Shown in pieces: positions 36,895 to 46,479 of a stretch of 64,000 nucleotides of DNA. The notes under the pieces are model-generated. The model did no database searches. It was given only the letters and a program-made list of their open reading frames with translations, and was not told where the DNA came from. Each line of letters starts with the position of its first letter. The stretch's first letter is position 1. Source of the DNA: Aromatoleum diolicum (GTDB lineage: Bacteria > Pseudomonadota > Gammaproteobacteria > Burkholderiales > Rhodocyclaceae); the NCBI RefSeq assembly GCF_012910955.1, contig NZ_WTVQ01000015.1, positions 46,330 to 110,329 of the forward strand, written 5' to 3'. The translations under genes were made by a program, and so were the position numbers.

Positions 36895-37536
36895 ATGCTG
36901 GACAAGGCACGCTACATCGTGGTCGAAGGGCCCATCGGCGCAGGCAAGACCTCGCTCGCACGCCGGCTTGCAGAGCGGCTCGACGCGCAGCCGCTATTCG
37001 AGCAGCCCGAGTTGAACCCCTTCCTTGGCCGCTTCTACCAGGACCCCGAGCGCTGGGCGATGTCGACCCAGATGCACTTCCTGTTCCAGCGTATCGACCA
37101 GCTCGCCATCCTTGCCGAAAGCATCGATCAGCCGCAGCGCGTGGTTTCCGATTTCGTGCTCGACAAGGATCCGCTGTTCGCCGCGCTCAACCTTGCGAAC
37201 GACGAACTCGCCCTGTACCAAAGGGTTTTCGACACCATGAAGCCGGCTTCGCCCCCCAAACCGGACCTGGTGGTGTATCTGCAGGCCAAGCCGGAGACTC
37301 TGATCGAACGCGTGCGCCGGCGTGGCATGGACGCCGAACGGCGCATCACCGAGCACTACCTTGCTCGCGTCGCCGAGCGCTACGCACGCTTCTTCTACGA
37401 GTACGAAGCCGCACCGCTGTTCATTGTCGACGCCGAAGTCCTCAACCCGGTCGACCAGGACGACGACTTCGAACTGCTGCTCGAGCGTCTGCGCAACATG
37501 CGCAGCTACCGCGAGTTCTTCGGCTACGCCGGCTGA
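36895..37536 (+). CDS. Deoxynucleoside kinase (dAdo/dGuo kinase type)
   Basis: The 213-residue kinase phosphorylates deoxynucleosides in salvage. It has the P-loop [17 protein letters not shown], the region [35 protein letters not shown] (DRS-like), and the LID-type [13 protein letters not shown]. It belongs to the deoxyadenosine/deoxyguanosine kinase family rather than thymidine kinase. It precedes panB by 82 bp, a conserved link in betaproteobacteria and some gammaproteobacteria. Confidence 0.88.
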   Translation: MLDKARYIVVEGPIGAGKTSLARRLAERLDAQPLFEQPELNPFLGRFYQDPERWAMSTQMHFLFQRIDQLAILAESIDQPQRVVSDFVLDKDPLFAALNLANDELALYQRVFDTMKPASPPKPDLVVYLQAKPETLIERVRRRGMDAERRITEHYLARVAERYARFFYEYEAAPLFIVDAEVLNPVDQDDDFELLLERLRNMRSYREFFGYAG

Positions 37537-37618
37537 ACGCCCCCGCGGTCCCCGTTCCCTACTGGCTTGTGCCCCGGCGCATTTTGCGAAACACTCGCGC
37601 CCTTCCGAGGAGTACCCG

Positions 37619-38434
37619 ATGAGCTACCTTCAGGACGATAAACCCGTCACCCTGTTCGAACTGGGCAAGATGCGCGCCGACGGGCGCAAGATCAGCATGC
37701 TCACTTGTTATGACGCAAGCTTCGCGGCACTGCTCGATCGCACCGGCGTCGACGTTGCCCTGGTCGGCGACTCGCTAGGCAACGTGCTGCAAGGCCAGAA
37801 ATCGACCCTGCCGGTGACCATCGAGCACATGGTGTATCACACCGAATGCGTCGGCCGCGGCAGCAAGCGCACCTTCGTCGTCGCCGACATGCCCTTCGGC
37901 AGCTATCAGGAAAGCCCCGCCCAGGCGCTGCGCAACGCCGCCCGCTTGATGGCCGCCGGCGCCAACATGGTCAAGCTCGAAGGCGGCGCCTTCATGGCCG
38001 AAACCATTCATTTCCTCGTCGAACGCGGTGTACCCGTATGCGCCCATATCGGCCTCACCCCCCAGTCCGTGCACCAGCTCGGCGGCTATCGCGTGCAGGG
38101 CCGCAGTGAAGCGGGCGCAGCCCAGCTCAAGGCCGATGCGCTGGCGCTCGAGCAGGCCGGTGCCGCGCTGATGGTCATGGAGATGGTTCCCGCCAGTGTC
38201 GCCCGCGACGTCACCGCCAGCCTCACGTCGATGGCCACCATCGGCATCGGCGCCGGCCCCGATTGCGATGGTCAGGTGCTGGTCCTGCATGACATGATCG
38301 GTGTCTACCCGGGCAAAAAGGCGCGGTTCGTCAAGAACTTCATGATCGGCGCAACAAGCATCGATGAAGCCGTGGAAAACTACGTCCGCGCCGTCAAGGA
38401 CGGCAGCTTCCCCGCCCCCGAACACTGTTACTGA
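37619..38434 (+). CDS. panB: 3-methyl-2-oxobutanoate hydroxymethyltransferase
   Basis: The 271-residue enzyme makes ketopantoate from 2-oxoisovalerate and methylene-tetrahydrofolate for pantothenate and CoA synthesis. Signatures are [52 protein letters not shown] and [25 protein letters not shown] precedes the ATG at 37619. It is followed by panC 40 bp later. The precursor 2-oxoisovalerate comes from the ilv pathway encoded at 44.7-48.1 kb. Confidence 0.96.
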   Translation: MSYLQDDKPVTLFELGKMRADGRKISMLTCYDASFAALLDRTGVDVALVGDSLGNVLQGQKSTLPVTIEHMVYHTECVGRGSKRTFVVADMPFGSYQESPAQALRNAARLMAAGANMVKLEGGAFMAETIHFLVERGVPVCAHIGLTPQSVHQLGGYRVQGRSEAGAAQLKADALALEQAGAALMVMEMVPASVARDVTASLTSMATIGIGAGPDCDGQVLVLHDMIGVYPGKKARFVKNFMIGATSIDEAVENYVRAVKDGSFPAPEHCY

Positions 38435-38474
38435 GCCCTGTCACCCCCTCAAACAGCCGCCGAGATCACGCCTC

Positions 38475-39302
38475 ATGCAGATCCACACCACCATCGCCAG
38501 CCTGCGTACCGCCCGCGCCAGCGCCGGGAAGGTTGCCTTCGTCCCCACCATGGGCAACCTGCACGACGGTCACATCACCCTGATGCGCCAAGCCGGCGAA
38601 CGTGCCGACTGCGTCATCGCCAGCATCTTCGTGAACCGCCTGCAGTTCGGCCCGCGCGAAGACTTCAACAACTATCCCCGCACCCTCGCCGCGGACTGCG
38701 AAAGACTTGAAGCCGCCGGCGTCACGCACGTCTTCGCCCCCGACGAAAGCGTGATGTATCCGGAGCCGCAACACTATTACATTGACCCGGCGCCGGCGCA
38801 GATCAGCATCCTGGAAGGTGAATTCCGCCCCGACCACTTCCGGGGCGTCGCCACCGTGGTCCTCAAGCTGCTCAACATCGTGCAGCCCGACTTCGCCCTG
38901 TTCGGCAAGAAGGACTATCAGCAACTGATGGTGCTGAGCAACATGGTGCGCGAACTGGCCATCCCGGTCGAAGTCCTGCCCGGTGAAACCGTACGCGCGG
39001 CCGATGGCCTGGCGCTGTCATCACGCAACAGCTATCTGTCGCCCGAAGAGCGCGCCGAGGCGCCGCGCCTGCATCGTCAGCTGGCACGCATCCGCGATGC
39101 CGTGCGCGGCGGCGATCACGACTTCCTCAAGCTCGAAACCGAAGCAGTAGCAGAACTGGCCGCGCACGGCTGGCATCCCGACTACATCGCCGTACGCCGC
39201 CGCGCCGACCTTCAACCCCCGGTGCAGGCCGACAACCCGCTGGTGGTCCTCGCCGCAGCCAAACTGGGCCGCACCCGGCTGATCGACAACCTTGAAATCT
39301 GA
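38475..39302 (+). CDS. panC: Pantoate-beta-alanine ligase
   Basis: The 275-residue ligase joins pantoate and beta-alanine using ATP. It shows [16 protein letters not shown] with the HIGH-like segment, [39 protein letters not shown] and [15 protein letters not shown] (KMSKS-like region). The length and the panB neighbour are standard. The Met at 38475 begins [11 protein letters not shown], as in homologues. Confidence 0.96.
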   Translation: MQIHTTIASLRTARASAGKVAFVPTMGNLHDGHITLMRQAGERADCVIASIFVNRLQFGPREDFNNYPRTLAADCERLEAAGVTHVFAPDESVMYPEPQHYYIDPAPAQISILEGEFRPDHFRGVATVVLKLLNIVQPDFALFGKKDYQQLMVLSNMVRELAIPVEVLPGETVRAADGLALSSRNSYLSPEERAEAPRLHRQLARIRDAVRGGDHDFLKLETEAVAELAAHGWHPDYIAVRRRADLQPPVQADNPLVVLAAAKLGRTRLIDNLEI

Positions 39303-39438
39303 GCCGCCAGGACGCCACGGGCGCCGCACTGGCTGCGCTCACACTTGCATCGGCGCTCACTTCGTTTCAAGCTATGCCAACATGCTCCGACATCGGGGAG
39401 CAGCTGCGCGACAGCCAACAACAACGGGAGGGATTTGA

Positions 39439-39894
39439 ATGATGATTGCTACGACTGTTACGGTGCGACAGATTCTTGAACAGAAGGGCGCGGTAACGCA
39501 CGCCGTATCACCCGACGTCAGCGTGCTCGACGCCCTGTCCGTGATGGCCCGGCACGATATCGGCTCCGTGCTGGTCACCCAGAACGATCGTCTTGCCGGC
39601 ATATTCACCGAGCGCGACTACGCGCGCAAACTGGTACTCAAGGGCCTGAATTCCAAGGAGGCCACCGTCGGTGACGTGATGACGCCGAACGTGTGTACGA
39701 TCACGCCCTCGCAGACGCTCGACGAGGTGATGAACATCATGACGGAAAACCGTTTCCGCCATCTGCCCGTCGTCGATCATGGAAAGATTGTCGGCATCGT
39801 CACTATCGGCGACGTCGTCAAGGCGGTGATCGACCAGCAGGAAAAGACGATCAACCATCTGTCGAGCTACATTGCCGGCGATCTGGCGACCTGA
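39439..39894 (+). CDS. CBS-domain pair protein
   Basis: The 151-residue protein consists of two CBS motifs forming one Bateman module: TVRQILEQKGAVTHAVSPD to IGSVLVTQNDRLAGIFTERDYARK, and VGDVMTPNVCTITPSQ to FRHLPVVDHGKIVGIVTIGDVVK. Bateman modules bind adenosine nucleotides and regulate partner proteins. No catalytic domain is fused. A GGGAGGG ribosome-binding site precedes the first of two ATGs. It stands alone between panC and pepN, and the partner is unknown. Confidence 0.88.
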   Translation: MMIATTVTVRQILEQKGAVTHAVSPDVSVLDALSVMARHDIGSVLVTQNDRLAGIFTERDYARKLVLKGLNSKEATVGDVMTPNVCTITPSQTLDEVMNIMTENRFRHLPVVDHGKIVGIVTIGDVVKAVIDQQEKTINHLSSYIAGDLAT

Positions 39895-39989
39895 CGGCAG
39901 GGGCGCCACACGACCCTGCGTCACGTTTGTCGCTGATTCATCCGCCGGCACGGGTCACGGCCACGCCGTGACCCGTGCCGCAGCGGCGC

Positions 39990-42680
39990 TCAGTCTGCGA
40001 GCGCCTTCTCGACGATTTCCGTCACATCCGGCGACAAACCAGTCGCCCCTGCAACGCGCTCGAGTTGCACGCGAATGAGCGCCTGCAAGGCTGGCGTGAA
40101 GCGCTGCCAGTTTTCCAGGGACCGCGCCATGCGCGCCGCCACCTGCGGGTTCCTCGCATCCAGCGCAATCACCTGATCCGCCCAGAACGCGTAACCGCTG
40201 CCATCGGCCGCATGGAACTCGGCCGGGTTGGCGCGGAAGAAACTTCCCAATAGCGCATATACCTTGTTCGGGTTGGCGAGGCTGAAGGCCGGATCGACCA
40301 TCAGCGCACGCACCCGCTCGAGCACCGGTGCGGCCGTTGCGTCCCAGCGCCATGCCCCCGCCTGCAGCGCAAACCACTTGTCGAGCACTAGCGCATCGTC
40401 GCGATAGCGGGCATGGAACGCGCCCAGCGCCGCTTCGCGCGCCGGACTCGCGCTCTGCACCAGCGCGGCGAGCGCGCCGACGCCCTCGGTCATGTTGCCG
40501 AAGCGCGCGAACTGCGCCTGTGCCCACGCAAGTCCTTCGGGAACGCCCGCCGCGGCCAGGTATTTCAGTGCCAGATTGCCCAGCGCACGCCGGCCGGCAT
40601 CCGTCGGGTGATAGCGATAGGGGCCGGTCACTTCCAGCGTACGGCACAAGGCCAGCCAGTCGTCCGCGAGGTGTGTCCCGAGGGCGCGCATCAGATGCAT
40701 CAGCGCGACACGCAGGGGCGCCGGGTCGGCCGGCTGCATGCGCTCAATCAGATAGCCTTCCGACGGCAGGGTCATCGCCTGTGCGCGGAAGGCCGGGTCC
40801 AGCGCGGCGTCGTTCAACAGCGCCCGGAAGGCCGCGACAAAGTCAGCCGGAACCGCCAGCGTACGACCGGCTGCGGCATCCGCCGTCAGCACGAGAATCA
40901 CGCGCTCGGCGAAACGCTGCGCGGCATCCCAACGGTTGAAGGCGTCGGTGTCGTGCGCCATGCGGAACGCGAGCCGCGCATCGTCCTCAGCCAGATCCAG
41001 GATCACCGGCGCGGAAAAACCGCGCAGCACCGAGGGAACCGGCTCGACCGCCACATCGAGGAAGCGGAAGGACTGCTCGACCTCGCTCAGTTCGAGTACC
41101 CGCGTCGTGACGCCCGCATGATTCTCGCCCTCCAGACGCAGCGGCAGGTCACGGCCATCGGGCCCGATCAGCCCGACCGCTACCGGGATCAGCAGCGGCT
41201 GCTTGTCCGTCTGCCCCGGTGTGGGCGGCGTATGCTGCGACAGCATCAGCGTGTAGCTGCGGCTTGCCGCGTCGTAGGCGCCGGCAGCCTTCACATGCGG
41301 CGTCCCCGCCTGGCTATACCAACGCATGAACTGGTCCAGATCGTGGCCGTTTGCTTCGGCCATGCAGTCGACGAAGTCATCGCAGGTCACCGCCTGACCG
41401 TCGTGATAGCTGAAATACAGGTCCATGCCGTTGCGGAAGCCCTCGGCGCCCAGCAGCGTATGCAGCATGCGGATGACTTCCGCCCCCTTCTCATACACCG
41501 TCGCGGTGTAGAAGTTGTTGATCTCCTGGTAGCTGTCCGGACGAATCGGATGCGCCATCGGCCCGGCATCCTCGGCAAACTGCACCGCGCGCAGCACGCG
41601 CACGTCGTCAATGCGCTTGACCGCGCGGGCGGATGCCGCACCGGCATCCCCGGCCGCCACGGCGAGCATGTCTGCGGAAAACTGCTGGTCGCGGAAGACC
41701 GTCAGGCCTTCCTTGAGCGTGAGCTGGAACCAGTCGCGGCAAGTCACGCGGTTGCCGGTCCAGTTGTGGAAATATTCGTGCGCGACCACGCTCTCGATGT
41801 GCTCGTAATCGACGTCCGTCGCGGTATCGGGCTTCGCCAGCACGTACTTGGCGTTGAAGATGTTGAGCCCCTTGTTCTCCATCGCCCCCATGTTGAAATC
41901 GCTCACCGCGACGATCATGAAGCGGTCGAGATCGAGCTCCAGTCCGAACACCTCCTCGTCCCAGCGCATCGAGTGGATCAGCGAATCCATCGCATGTTCG
42001 GTACGGTCGAGATTGCCTTCCTCGACCCACACCTGCAGCAGCACCTCGCGGCCCGATGCGGTCGTTACGCGACGCTCCAGCGCCACCAGCTTCGCCGCGA
42101 CCAGCGCAAACAGATACGAAGGCTTCGGGAACGGATCCTCCCACCTGGCGTAGTGGCGCCCGCCCGCGAGCGGTCCCTGCTCGATCAGGTTGCCGTTCGA
42201 CAGCAGCACCGGGCAGCTCGCAGCGTCGGCTTCGAGCGTGACGGTGAAGCGCGTCATCGCATCCGGCCGATCAGGGAACCAGGTAATGCGGCGAAAGCCC
42301 TCCGCTTCGCACTGGGTGAAGAAGCCGCCACGCGACACGTATAGGCCCGAAAGGCTCGTATTCGACTGCGGATTGATGCGGGTGACGATACCGACTTCAG
42401 CGCTGCGCCCTTCGAGCGCGATTTCAAGCCAGCCCTCGCCCTGCGTGACCAGTCCGGGCGCGGCTTCGACTCCGTCGACGGTCAGGCCCAGCACCTCGAG
42501 GTCCTCGCCAAGCAAGCGCAAGGGGGCCGGGGCAATTTGTGTGTTGCGTGAACACCGCAGGCGGCTCGTTACTACCGTCGCGGCGGGATCAAGTGCGAAA
42601 TGCAGATCGACGCCATCGACATTCCATGCCAATGGTGTGTAATCGGAGCGTTGAATGCTTGGGGCGTGTTCGGTTTTCAT
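39990..42680 (-). CDS. pepN: Aminopeptidase N
   Basis: The 896-residue M1 metallopeptidase removes N-terminal residues from peptides in the cytoplasm. The substrate-binding motif NMGAMENKGLNIF and the zinc motif VVAHEYFHNWTGNRV with the downstream Glu in LKEGLTVFRDQQ are intact. The C-terminal half (residues 450-896) is the DUF3458 helical domain of the PepN type. The start at 42680 has GGAGAG 6 bp upstream. It appears monocistronic. Confidence 0.95.
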   Translation of the reverse strand: MKTEHAPSIQRSDYTPLAWNVDGVDLHFALDPAATVVTSRLRCSRNTQIAPAPLRLLGEDLEVLGLTVDGVEAAPGLVTQGEGWLEIALEGRSAEVGIVTRINPQSNTSLSGLYVSRGGFFTQCEAEGFRRITWFPDRPDAMTRFTVTLEADAASCPVLLSNGNLIEQGPLAGGRHYARWEDPFPKPSYLFALVAAKLVALERRVTTASGREVLLQVWVEEGNLDRTEHAMDSLIHSMRWDEEVFGLELDLDRFMIVAVSDFNMGAMENKGLNIFNAKYVLAKPDTATDVDYEHIESVVAHEYFHNWTGNRVTCRDWFQLTLKEGLTVFRDQQFSADMLAVAAGDAGAASARAVKRIDDVRVLRAVQFAEDAGPMAHPIRPDSYQEINNFYTATVYEKGAEVIRMLHTLLGAEGFRNGMDLYFSYHDGQAVTCDDFVDCMAEANGHDLDQFMRWYSQAGTPHVKAAGAYDAASRSYTLMLSQHTPPTPGQTDKQPLLIPVAVGLIGPDGRDLPLRLEGENHAGVTTRVLELSEVEQSFRFLDVAVEPVPSVLRGFSAPVILDLAEDDARLAFRMAHDTDAFNRWDAAQRFAERVILVLTADAAAGRTLAVPADFVAAFRALLNDAALDPAFRAQAMTLPSEGYLIERMQPADPAPLRVALMHLMRALGTHLADDWLALCRTLEVTGPYRYHPTDAGRRALGNLALKYLAAAGVPEGLAWAQAQFARFGNMTEGVGALAALVQSASPAREAALGAFHARYRDDALVLDKWFALQAGAWRWDATAAPVLERVRALMVDPAFSLANPNKVYALLGSFFRANPAEFHAADGSGYAFWADQVIALDARNPQVAARMARSLENWQRFTPALQALIRVQLERVAGATGLSPDVTEIVEKALAD

Positions 42681-42787
42681 TATCTCTCCGGCTGTCCAGC
42701 CGCTTCTGGGACAAGCCGGAAGTATACGCCGGGAGACCCGCCCGGCACGAAACGCACTACCCCCGCGCGTCGCCGGGTGGGCGTGCT

Positions 42788-43270
42788 TCAGGGAAGCAGC
42801 ACGATCCGCGTGCCCGCCAGCCGGTCATGCAGGAACTGGCGGTCACGGTCAACCAGCGCCCACAACAGGCCGACGCCGAAGCACAGCACCGACGGCCATG
42901 CCAGCGTGTAGCGCAGGAAGCAACTCGTCAGGCTTGGGGCATGACCATCGGCCGTGACCAGCCGCAGGCGCCAGGTCTGCATCGCCAGCGTCTGCCCGCG
43001 CCCGCGCCAGTACCAGACGAAATACCCGCCCAGAACCACATAGAGGTGCAGCCACGCCACCGATCCGGCCGGGGCGATGTTGAAAAAATACCCCAGCAAC
43101 AGGTAAGGCACCATGAAGGTCAGCGCAAGCACGCCGAGCAGCAGCAGCGACTCGTAAAGCAAGCTCGCCAGGCGACGGCGCAGGCCGGCGAGTTCGACAA
43201 CTCTGGCCTGACTCGAACTTGTGCTGGATGCAGGGTTGTTTGTATTCCGGATTGCGGTGTGTTTCGTCAT
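42788..43270 (-). CDS. RDD family membrane protein
   Basis: The 160-residue protein has the RDD pattern: LRRRLASLLYESLLLLGVLAL with the first Arg, then membrane helices, the amphipathic GQTLAMQTWRLRLVTADG, and a last helix with RDRQFLHDRLAGTRIV. RDD proteins are poorly characterised; some act in ion antiport. The start at 43270 overlaps the stop of the DUF3106 gene by 4 bp. It is the last gene of the sigma-DUF3619-DUF3106-RDD operon. Confidence 0.85.
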   Translation of the reverse strand: MTKHTAIRNTNNPASSTSSSQARVVELAGLRRRLASLLYESLLLLGVLALTFMVPYLLLGYFFNIAPAGSVAWLHLYVVLGGYFVWYWRGRGQTLAMQTWRLRLVTADGHAPSLTSCFLRYTLAWPSVLCFGVGLLWALVDRDRQFLHDRLAGTRIVLLP

Positions 43271-43719
43271 TCCTGGGTGCCGCGCGCAGGCGGTCGCTGG
43301 AGGGGGCGCGGTGCGCGAGGGCCGGACTTGAGCTGACGCTCTTCGGGGGGAATGCTGCGATAACGCTGCCACTGCTCCTGCAGGGATTCGCGCCGGTCGG
43401 ACGGGATGTTGCGGAGCGCGCGATACTGGTCACGCGCGTGCTCGCGCTGATCGGGCCGGAGTGTCGCCCAGTCCCTCATGCGTGCGCGGATGCGCGCCTG
43501 CTCCTCCGGAGTCAGGCGGGGGTAGCGGTCGGCAATACCGATCCACTTCTGTCGGTGCGCCTCCTCCATTCCGTTCCAGTCGTCGGAAAGCGGCGCCAGC
43601 ACCTCGCGCTGGGCGACACTCAAGCTCCTCCACTGCGGAGCACCGATCGGGGTGACCGCAGCGACCGGGCCGCACAGGGCGAGCACCAGAATCAGGAGTG
43701 CGAGTCTTGCTGCAACCAT
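43267..43719 (-). CDS. DUF3106 protein, exported
   Basis: The 150-residue product has a signal peptide (MVAARLALLILVLALCGPVAA) and then a Trp-, Arg- and Gln-rich helical region of repeated short units such as WRSLSVAQREVLAPL, LTPEEQARIRARMRDWATL and YRSIPPEERQ. This matches DUF3106. The spaced repeats resemble those of CpxP/Spy-like periplasmic sensors, which is inference. It overlaps both neighbours, which implies tight translational coupling with the sigma factor operon. Confidence 0.8.
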   Translation of the reverse strand: MVAARLALLILVLALCGPVAAVTPIGAPQWRSLSVAQREVLAPLSDDWNGMEEAHRQKWIGIADRYPRLTPEEQARIRARMRDWATLRPDQREHARDQYRALRNIPSDRRESLQEQWQRYRSIPPEERQLKSGPRAPRPLQRPPARGTQE

Positions 43720-44063
43720 GCCTTGAAATTCGCATCGAGATAAGCGTCGATCGGCAAATCGTCGATCAGCAACGCGGTGTCCACGTCCTGCAACGTGCTG
43801 ACCCGCGACCATGTCATCCAGTAATCCCCACTCAGCACCACGGCCAGAATCGCGACCGCCATTGCCGCCGAACGAATCACCGGCGGGAACAGCCGACGCA
43901 AGACACTTCCGGAAAACCTGCCGGCGATGCCGTGAGCCGGGCGATGGGCGGCGATCGCACGCTCGCGCGCCTGGCGCAAGCGTGCGGAAATATCATCATC
44001 GACATCCCGCGCCGCGGCCGACAGATGGGCCGTGACCCTGCGGGCGAATGCCTGCTCGTTCAT
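43692..44063 (-). CDS. DUF3619 protein, candidate anti-sigma factor
   Basis: The 123-residue protein has a cytoplasmic N-terminal helix region (MNEQAFARRVTAHLSAAARD), one membrane helix (about residues 65-83, SAAMAVAILAVVLSGDYW) and a short periplasmic tail with ALLIDDLPIDAYLDANFKAWL. DUF3619 genes lie next to ECF-like sigma genes in betaproteobacteria. The single-pass topology and the overlap with the sigma gene (ATGA) make an anti-sigma role likely, although no zinc motif is present. Confidence 0.75.
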   Translation of the reverse strand: MNEQAFARRVTAHLSAAARDVDDDISARLRQARERAIAAHRPAHGIAGRFSGSVLRRLFPPVIRSAAMAVAILAVVLSGDYWMTWSRVSTLQDVDTALLIDDLPIDAYLDANFKAWLQQDSHS

Positions 44064-44656
44064 AGCACAATCCCCTTCGCCTTGAGTGCCGCGGCCAGCG
44101 TCTGCGTCGCACGCGAGCAGTGGGTTTTCACGCTCCCTTCGGAGCACCCCATCGCGGCGGCCGTCTCGGCAATATCCATTTCCTCCCAATAACGCATGAG
44201 GAAGGCTTCGCGTTGACGGTTGGGCAGGCGTTCGATTTCGCGCTCGATCGCCGCCAGGGTCCGCGCACGCTCGTAATGCCCGTGCGGCGTGCTGGCATAC
44301 GCCGCATCGGAGTCGGCCGCGAGGGTATCGAGGGGATCGTTGTCGCTGTCCTGCTCATCGTCGCCGACGAAAGACGACAGGAGCGTCGTCCACGTGTTGC
44401 GCACCTTCTGCCGCCGCAGCGCGTCGTAGACGACGTTCTGCAGAATGCGCTGGAACAGCATTGGAAACTCCTCAGCCGGCCGATCGCCGTAACTGACGGA
44501 GAGCTTGAGCATCGCATCCTGCACCGCATCCAGTGCCGCGTCGTCGTTCCGCAGGGTGTAAACAGCCTGCTTGAACGCACGCTTTTCGACGCTCTGGAGA
44601 AATGCGGAGAGTTCTGCCCGGAAAGCCAGCTGGAAGTCCTTGAGAAGCCGAGTCAA
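44060..44656 (-). CDS. RNA polymerase sigma factor, ECF-like (betaproteobacterial type)
   Basis: The protein has region 2 (DAALDAVQDAMLKLSV, FPMLFQRILQNVVYDALRRQKV) and region 4 (IERLPNRQREAFLMRYWEEMDIAETAAAMGCSEGSVKTHCSRA). Between them is a long acidic linker, as in the betaproteobacterial RpoE-like group. No ATG suits the start. A TTG at 44656 gives 198 residues without a clear ribosome-binding site. A CTG at 44629 gives 189 residues, sits 7 bp after AAGGA, and matches where family members begin. The gene heads an operon with DUF3619, DUF3106 and RDD genes and is divergent from ilvB. Confidence 0.85.
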   Translation of the reverse strand: MTRLLKDFQLAFRAELSAFLQSVEKRAFKQAVYTLRNDDAALDAVQDAMLKLSVSYGDRPAEEFPMLFQRILQNVVYDALRRQKVRNTWTTLLSSFVGDDEQDSDNDPLDTLAADSDAAYASTPHGHYERARTLAAIEREIERLPNRQREAFLMRYWEEMDIAETAAAMGCSEGSVKTHCSRATQTLAAALKAKGIVL

Positions 44657-44728
44657 TCGCCGCTTTGTGCAATGCGGCAGCAGCCTTGACCAAACGGCGA
44701 GTGCCCGGTAACGTTCCGCGTTTAGAAC

Positions 44729-46459
44729 GTGAAAATAAGCGAGTTTGCGATGGTGCTGACTGGTGCGGAAATTGTAATCAGGTGTCTGCAGGAAGAAAAG
44801 GTCGAATACGTATTCGGCTACCCGGGCGGCGCGGTGCTGTACATTTACGACGCGCTGTTCAATCAGGACAAGGTCCGCCACGTGCTGGTACGTCATGAGC
44901 AGGCGGCAGTCCATGCGGCCGACGGCTTTGCACGCAGCACCGAACAGGTCGGCGTGGCGCTGGTGACCTCCGGCCCGGGCGCCACCAATGCGGTGACCGG
45001 CATTGCGACCGCGTATTGTGACTCGATTCCGATGGTAATCATCAGCGGACAGGTTCCGACCGCCGCGATCGGTCAGGACGCCTTCCAGGAAGTCGACACC
45101 GTCGGCATTACCCGCCCCTGCGTGAAGCACAATTTCCTCGTCAAGGACGTCAAGGACATCGCCTCGACGATCAAGAAGGCCTTTTACCTCGCGAAGACCG
45201 GACGCCCGGGCCCCGTGCTGGTCGACATCCCCAAGGATGTGAGCATGCACAAGTGCGAGTTCGAGTACCCGAAAGAGGTCTCGATGCGCTCCTACAACCC
45301 GGTCGTCAAGGGCCATCAGGGACAGATCCGCAAGGCCGTGCAACTGCTGCTCGAAGCCAAGCGCCCGATGATCTACACCGGCGGCGGCGTCGTGCTGGCG
45401 AACGCTTCGGAGCAGCTGACCAAGCTCACGCGCATGCTGGGCTACCCGATCACCAATACGCTGATGGGTCTGGGCGGCTATCCCGCCAGCGACCGCCAGT
45501 ACCTCGGCATGCCGGGCATGCACGGCACCTACGAAGCCAACATGGCGATGCACTACAGCGACGTGCTGCTGGCCGTGGGTGCGCGCTTCGACGACCGCGT
45601 GATCGGCGACCCGGCGAATTTCGCCGAAGAACCACGCAAGATCATCCACGTCGACATCGACCCCTCGTCGATCTCCAAGCGCGTGAAGGTCGACGTGCCG
45701 ATCGTCGGCGACCTCAAGGACGTGCTGGAAGAGATGATCCGCCAGCTCGAAGCCGCGCCGGCGCGCAACAATGCCGATGCGCTCGGCACCTGGTGGAAGC
45801 AGGTCGAGGAATGGCGCAGCCGCGAGTGCATGAAGTACAAGAACTCGGACGAGATCATCAAGCCGCAGTTCGTCGTGCAGAAGCTGTGGGAAGTGACCGG
45901 AGGCAATGCCATCATCACTTCCGACGTTGGCCAGCACCAGATGTGGGCGGCCCAGTACTACCGCTTCGACAAGCCGCGCCGCTGGCTGAACTCGGGCGGC
46001 CTCGGCACGATGGGCGTGGGCCTGCCGTACGCGATGGGCGCGCAGCTCGCCAATCCGGGCACCCAGGTGGCCTGCGTGACCGGCGAAGCGTCGATCCAGA
46101 TGTGCATCCAGGAATTGTCGACCTGCAAGCAGTTCCGTCTGCCGCTCAAGATCTGCAACCTGAACAACCGTTACCTCGGCATGGTGCGCCAGTGGCAGCA
46201 GCTGTTCCACGGCGAGCGCTATTCCGAGTCCTACATGGATTCGCTGCCGGATTTCGCGAAACTCGCCGAGGCCTACGGCCACGTCGGCTTCAAGATCGAG
46301 AAACCGTCTGACGTCGAAGGCGCGCTGCGTGACGCCTTTGCGCGCAAGGACGACCTGGTGTTCCTGGACTTCCAGATCGACCAGACCGAAAACGTGTACC
46401 CCATGGTTCAAGGGGGCAAGGGTCTCACCGAGATGATCCTGTCCGCCGAAGACCTGTAA
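44729..46459 (+). CDS. ilvB: Acetolactate synthase, large (catalytic) subunit
   Basis: The 576-residue ThDP enzyme makes acetolactate or acetohydroxybutyrate, the first step of Val, Ile and Leu synthesis. It shows EYVFGYPGGAVLYIYDAL, HEQAAVHAADGFARSTEQVG with the catalytic Glu, TSGPGATNAVTGIATAY and LNNRYLGMVRQWQQLFH. The usual metal motif GDGS reads GEAS here. The GTG at 44729 starts the frame; the ATG at 44750 (MVLTGAEIVIRC) is an equally good start. It is followed by ilvH 20 bp later. Confidence 0.95.
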   Translation: MKISEFAMVLTGAEIVIRCLQEEKVEYVFGYPGGAVLYIYDALFNQDKVRHVLVRHEQAAVHAADGFARSTEQVGVALVTSGPGATNAVTGIATAYCDSIPMVIISGQVPTAAIGQDAFQEVDTVGITRPCVKHNFLVKDVKDIASTIKKAFYLAKTGRPGPVLVDIPKDVSMHKCEFEYPKEVSMRSYNPVVKGHQGQIRKAVQLLLEAKRPMIYTGGGVVLANASEQLTKLTRMLGYPITNTLMGLGGYPASDRQYLGMPGMHGTYEANMAMHYSDVLLAVGARFDDRVIGDPANFAEEPRKIIHVDIDPSSISKRVKVDVPIVGDLKDVLEEMIRQLEAAPARNNADALGTWWKQVEEWRSRECMKYKNSDEIIKPQFVVQKLWEVTGGNAIITSDVGQHQMWAAQYYRFDKPRRWLNSGGLGTMGVGLPYAMGAQLANPGTQVACVTGEASIQMCIQELSTCKQFRLPLKICNLNNRYLGMVRQWQQLFHGERYSESYMDSLPDFAKLAEAYGHVGFKIEKPSDVEGALRDAFARKDDLVFLDFQIDQTENVYPMVQGGKGLTEMILSAEDL

Positions 46460-46479
46460 GCATCGACCAGAGACTATTC

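Noticed and set aside
44657..46411. Minus-strand frame extending the sigma factor by nearly 600 residues across ilvB
   Set aside because: The extension is antisense to ilvB and lacks family similarity; the sigma domains start only after 44630.
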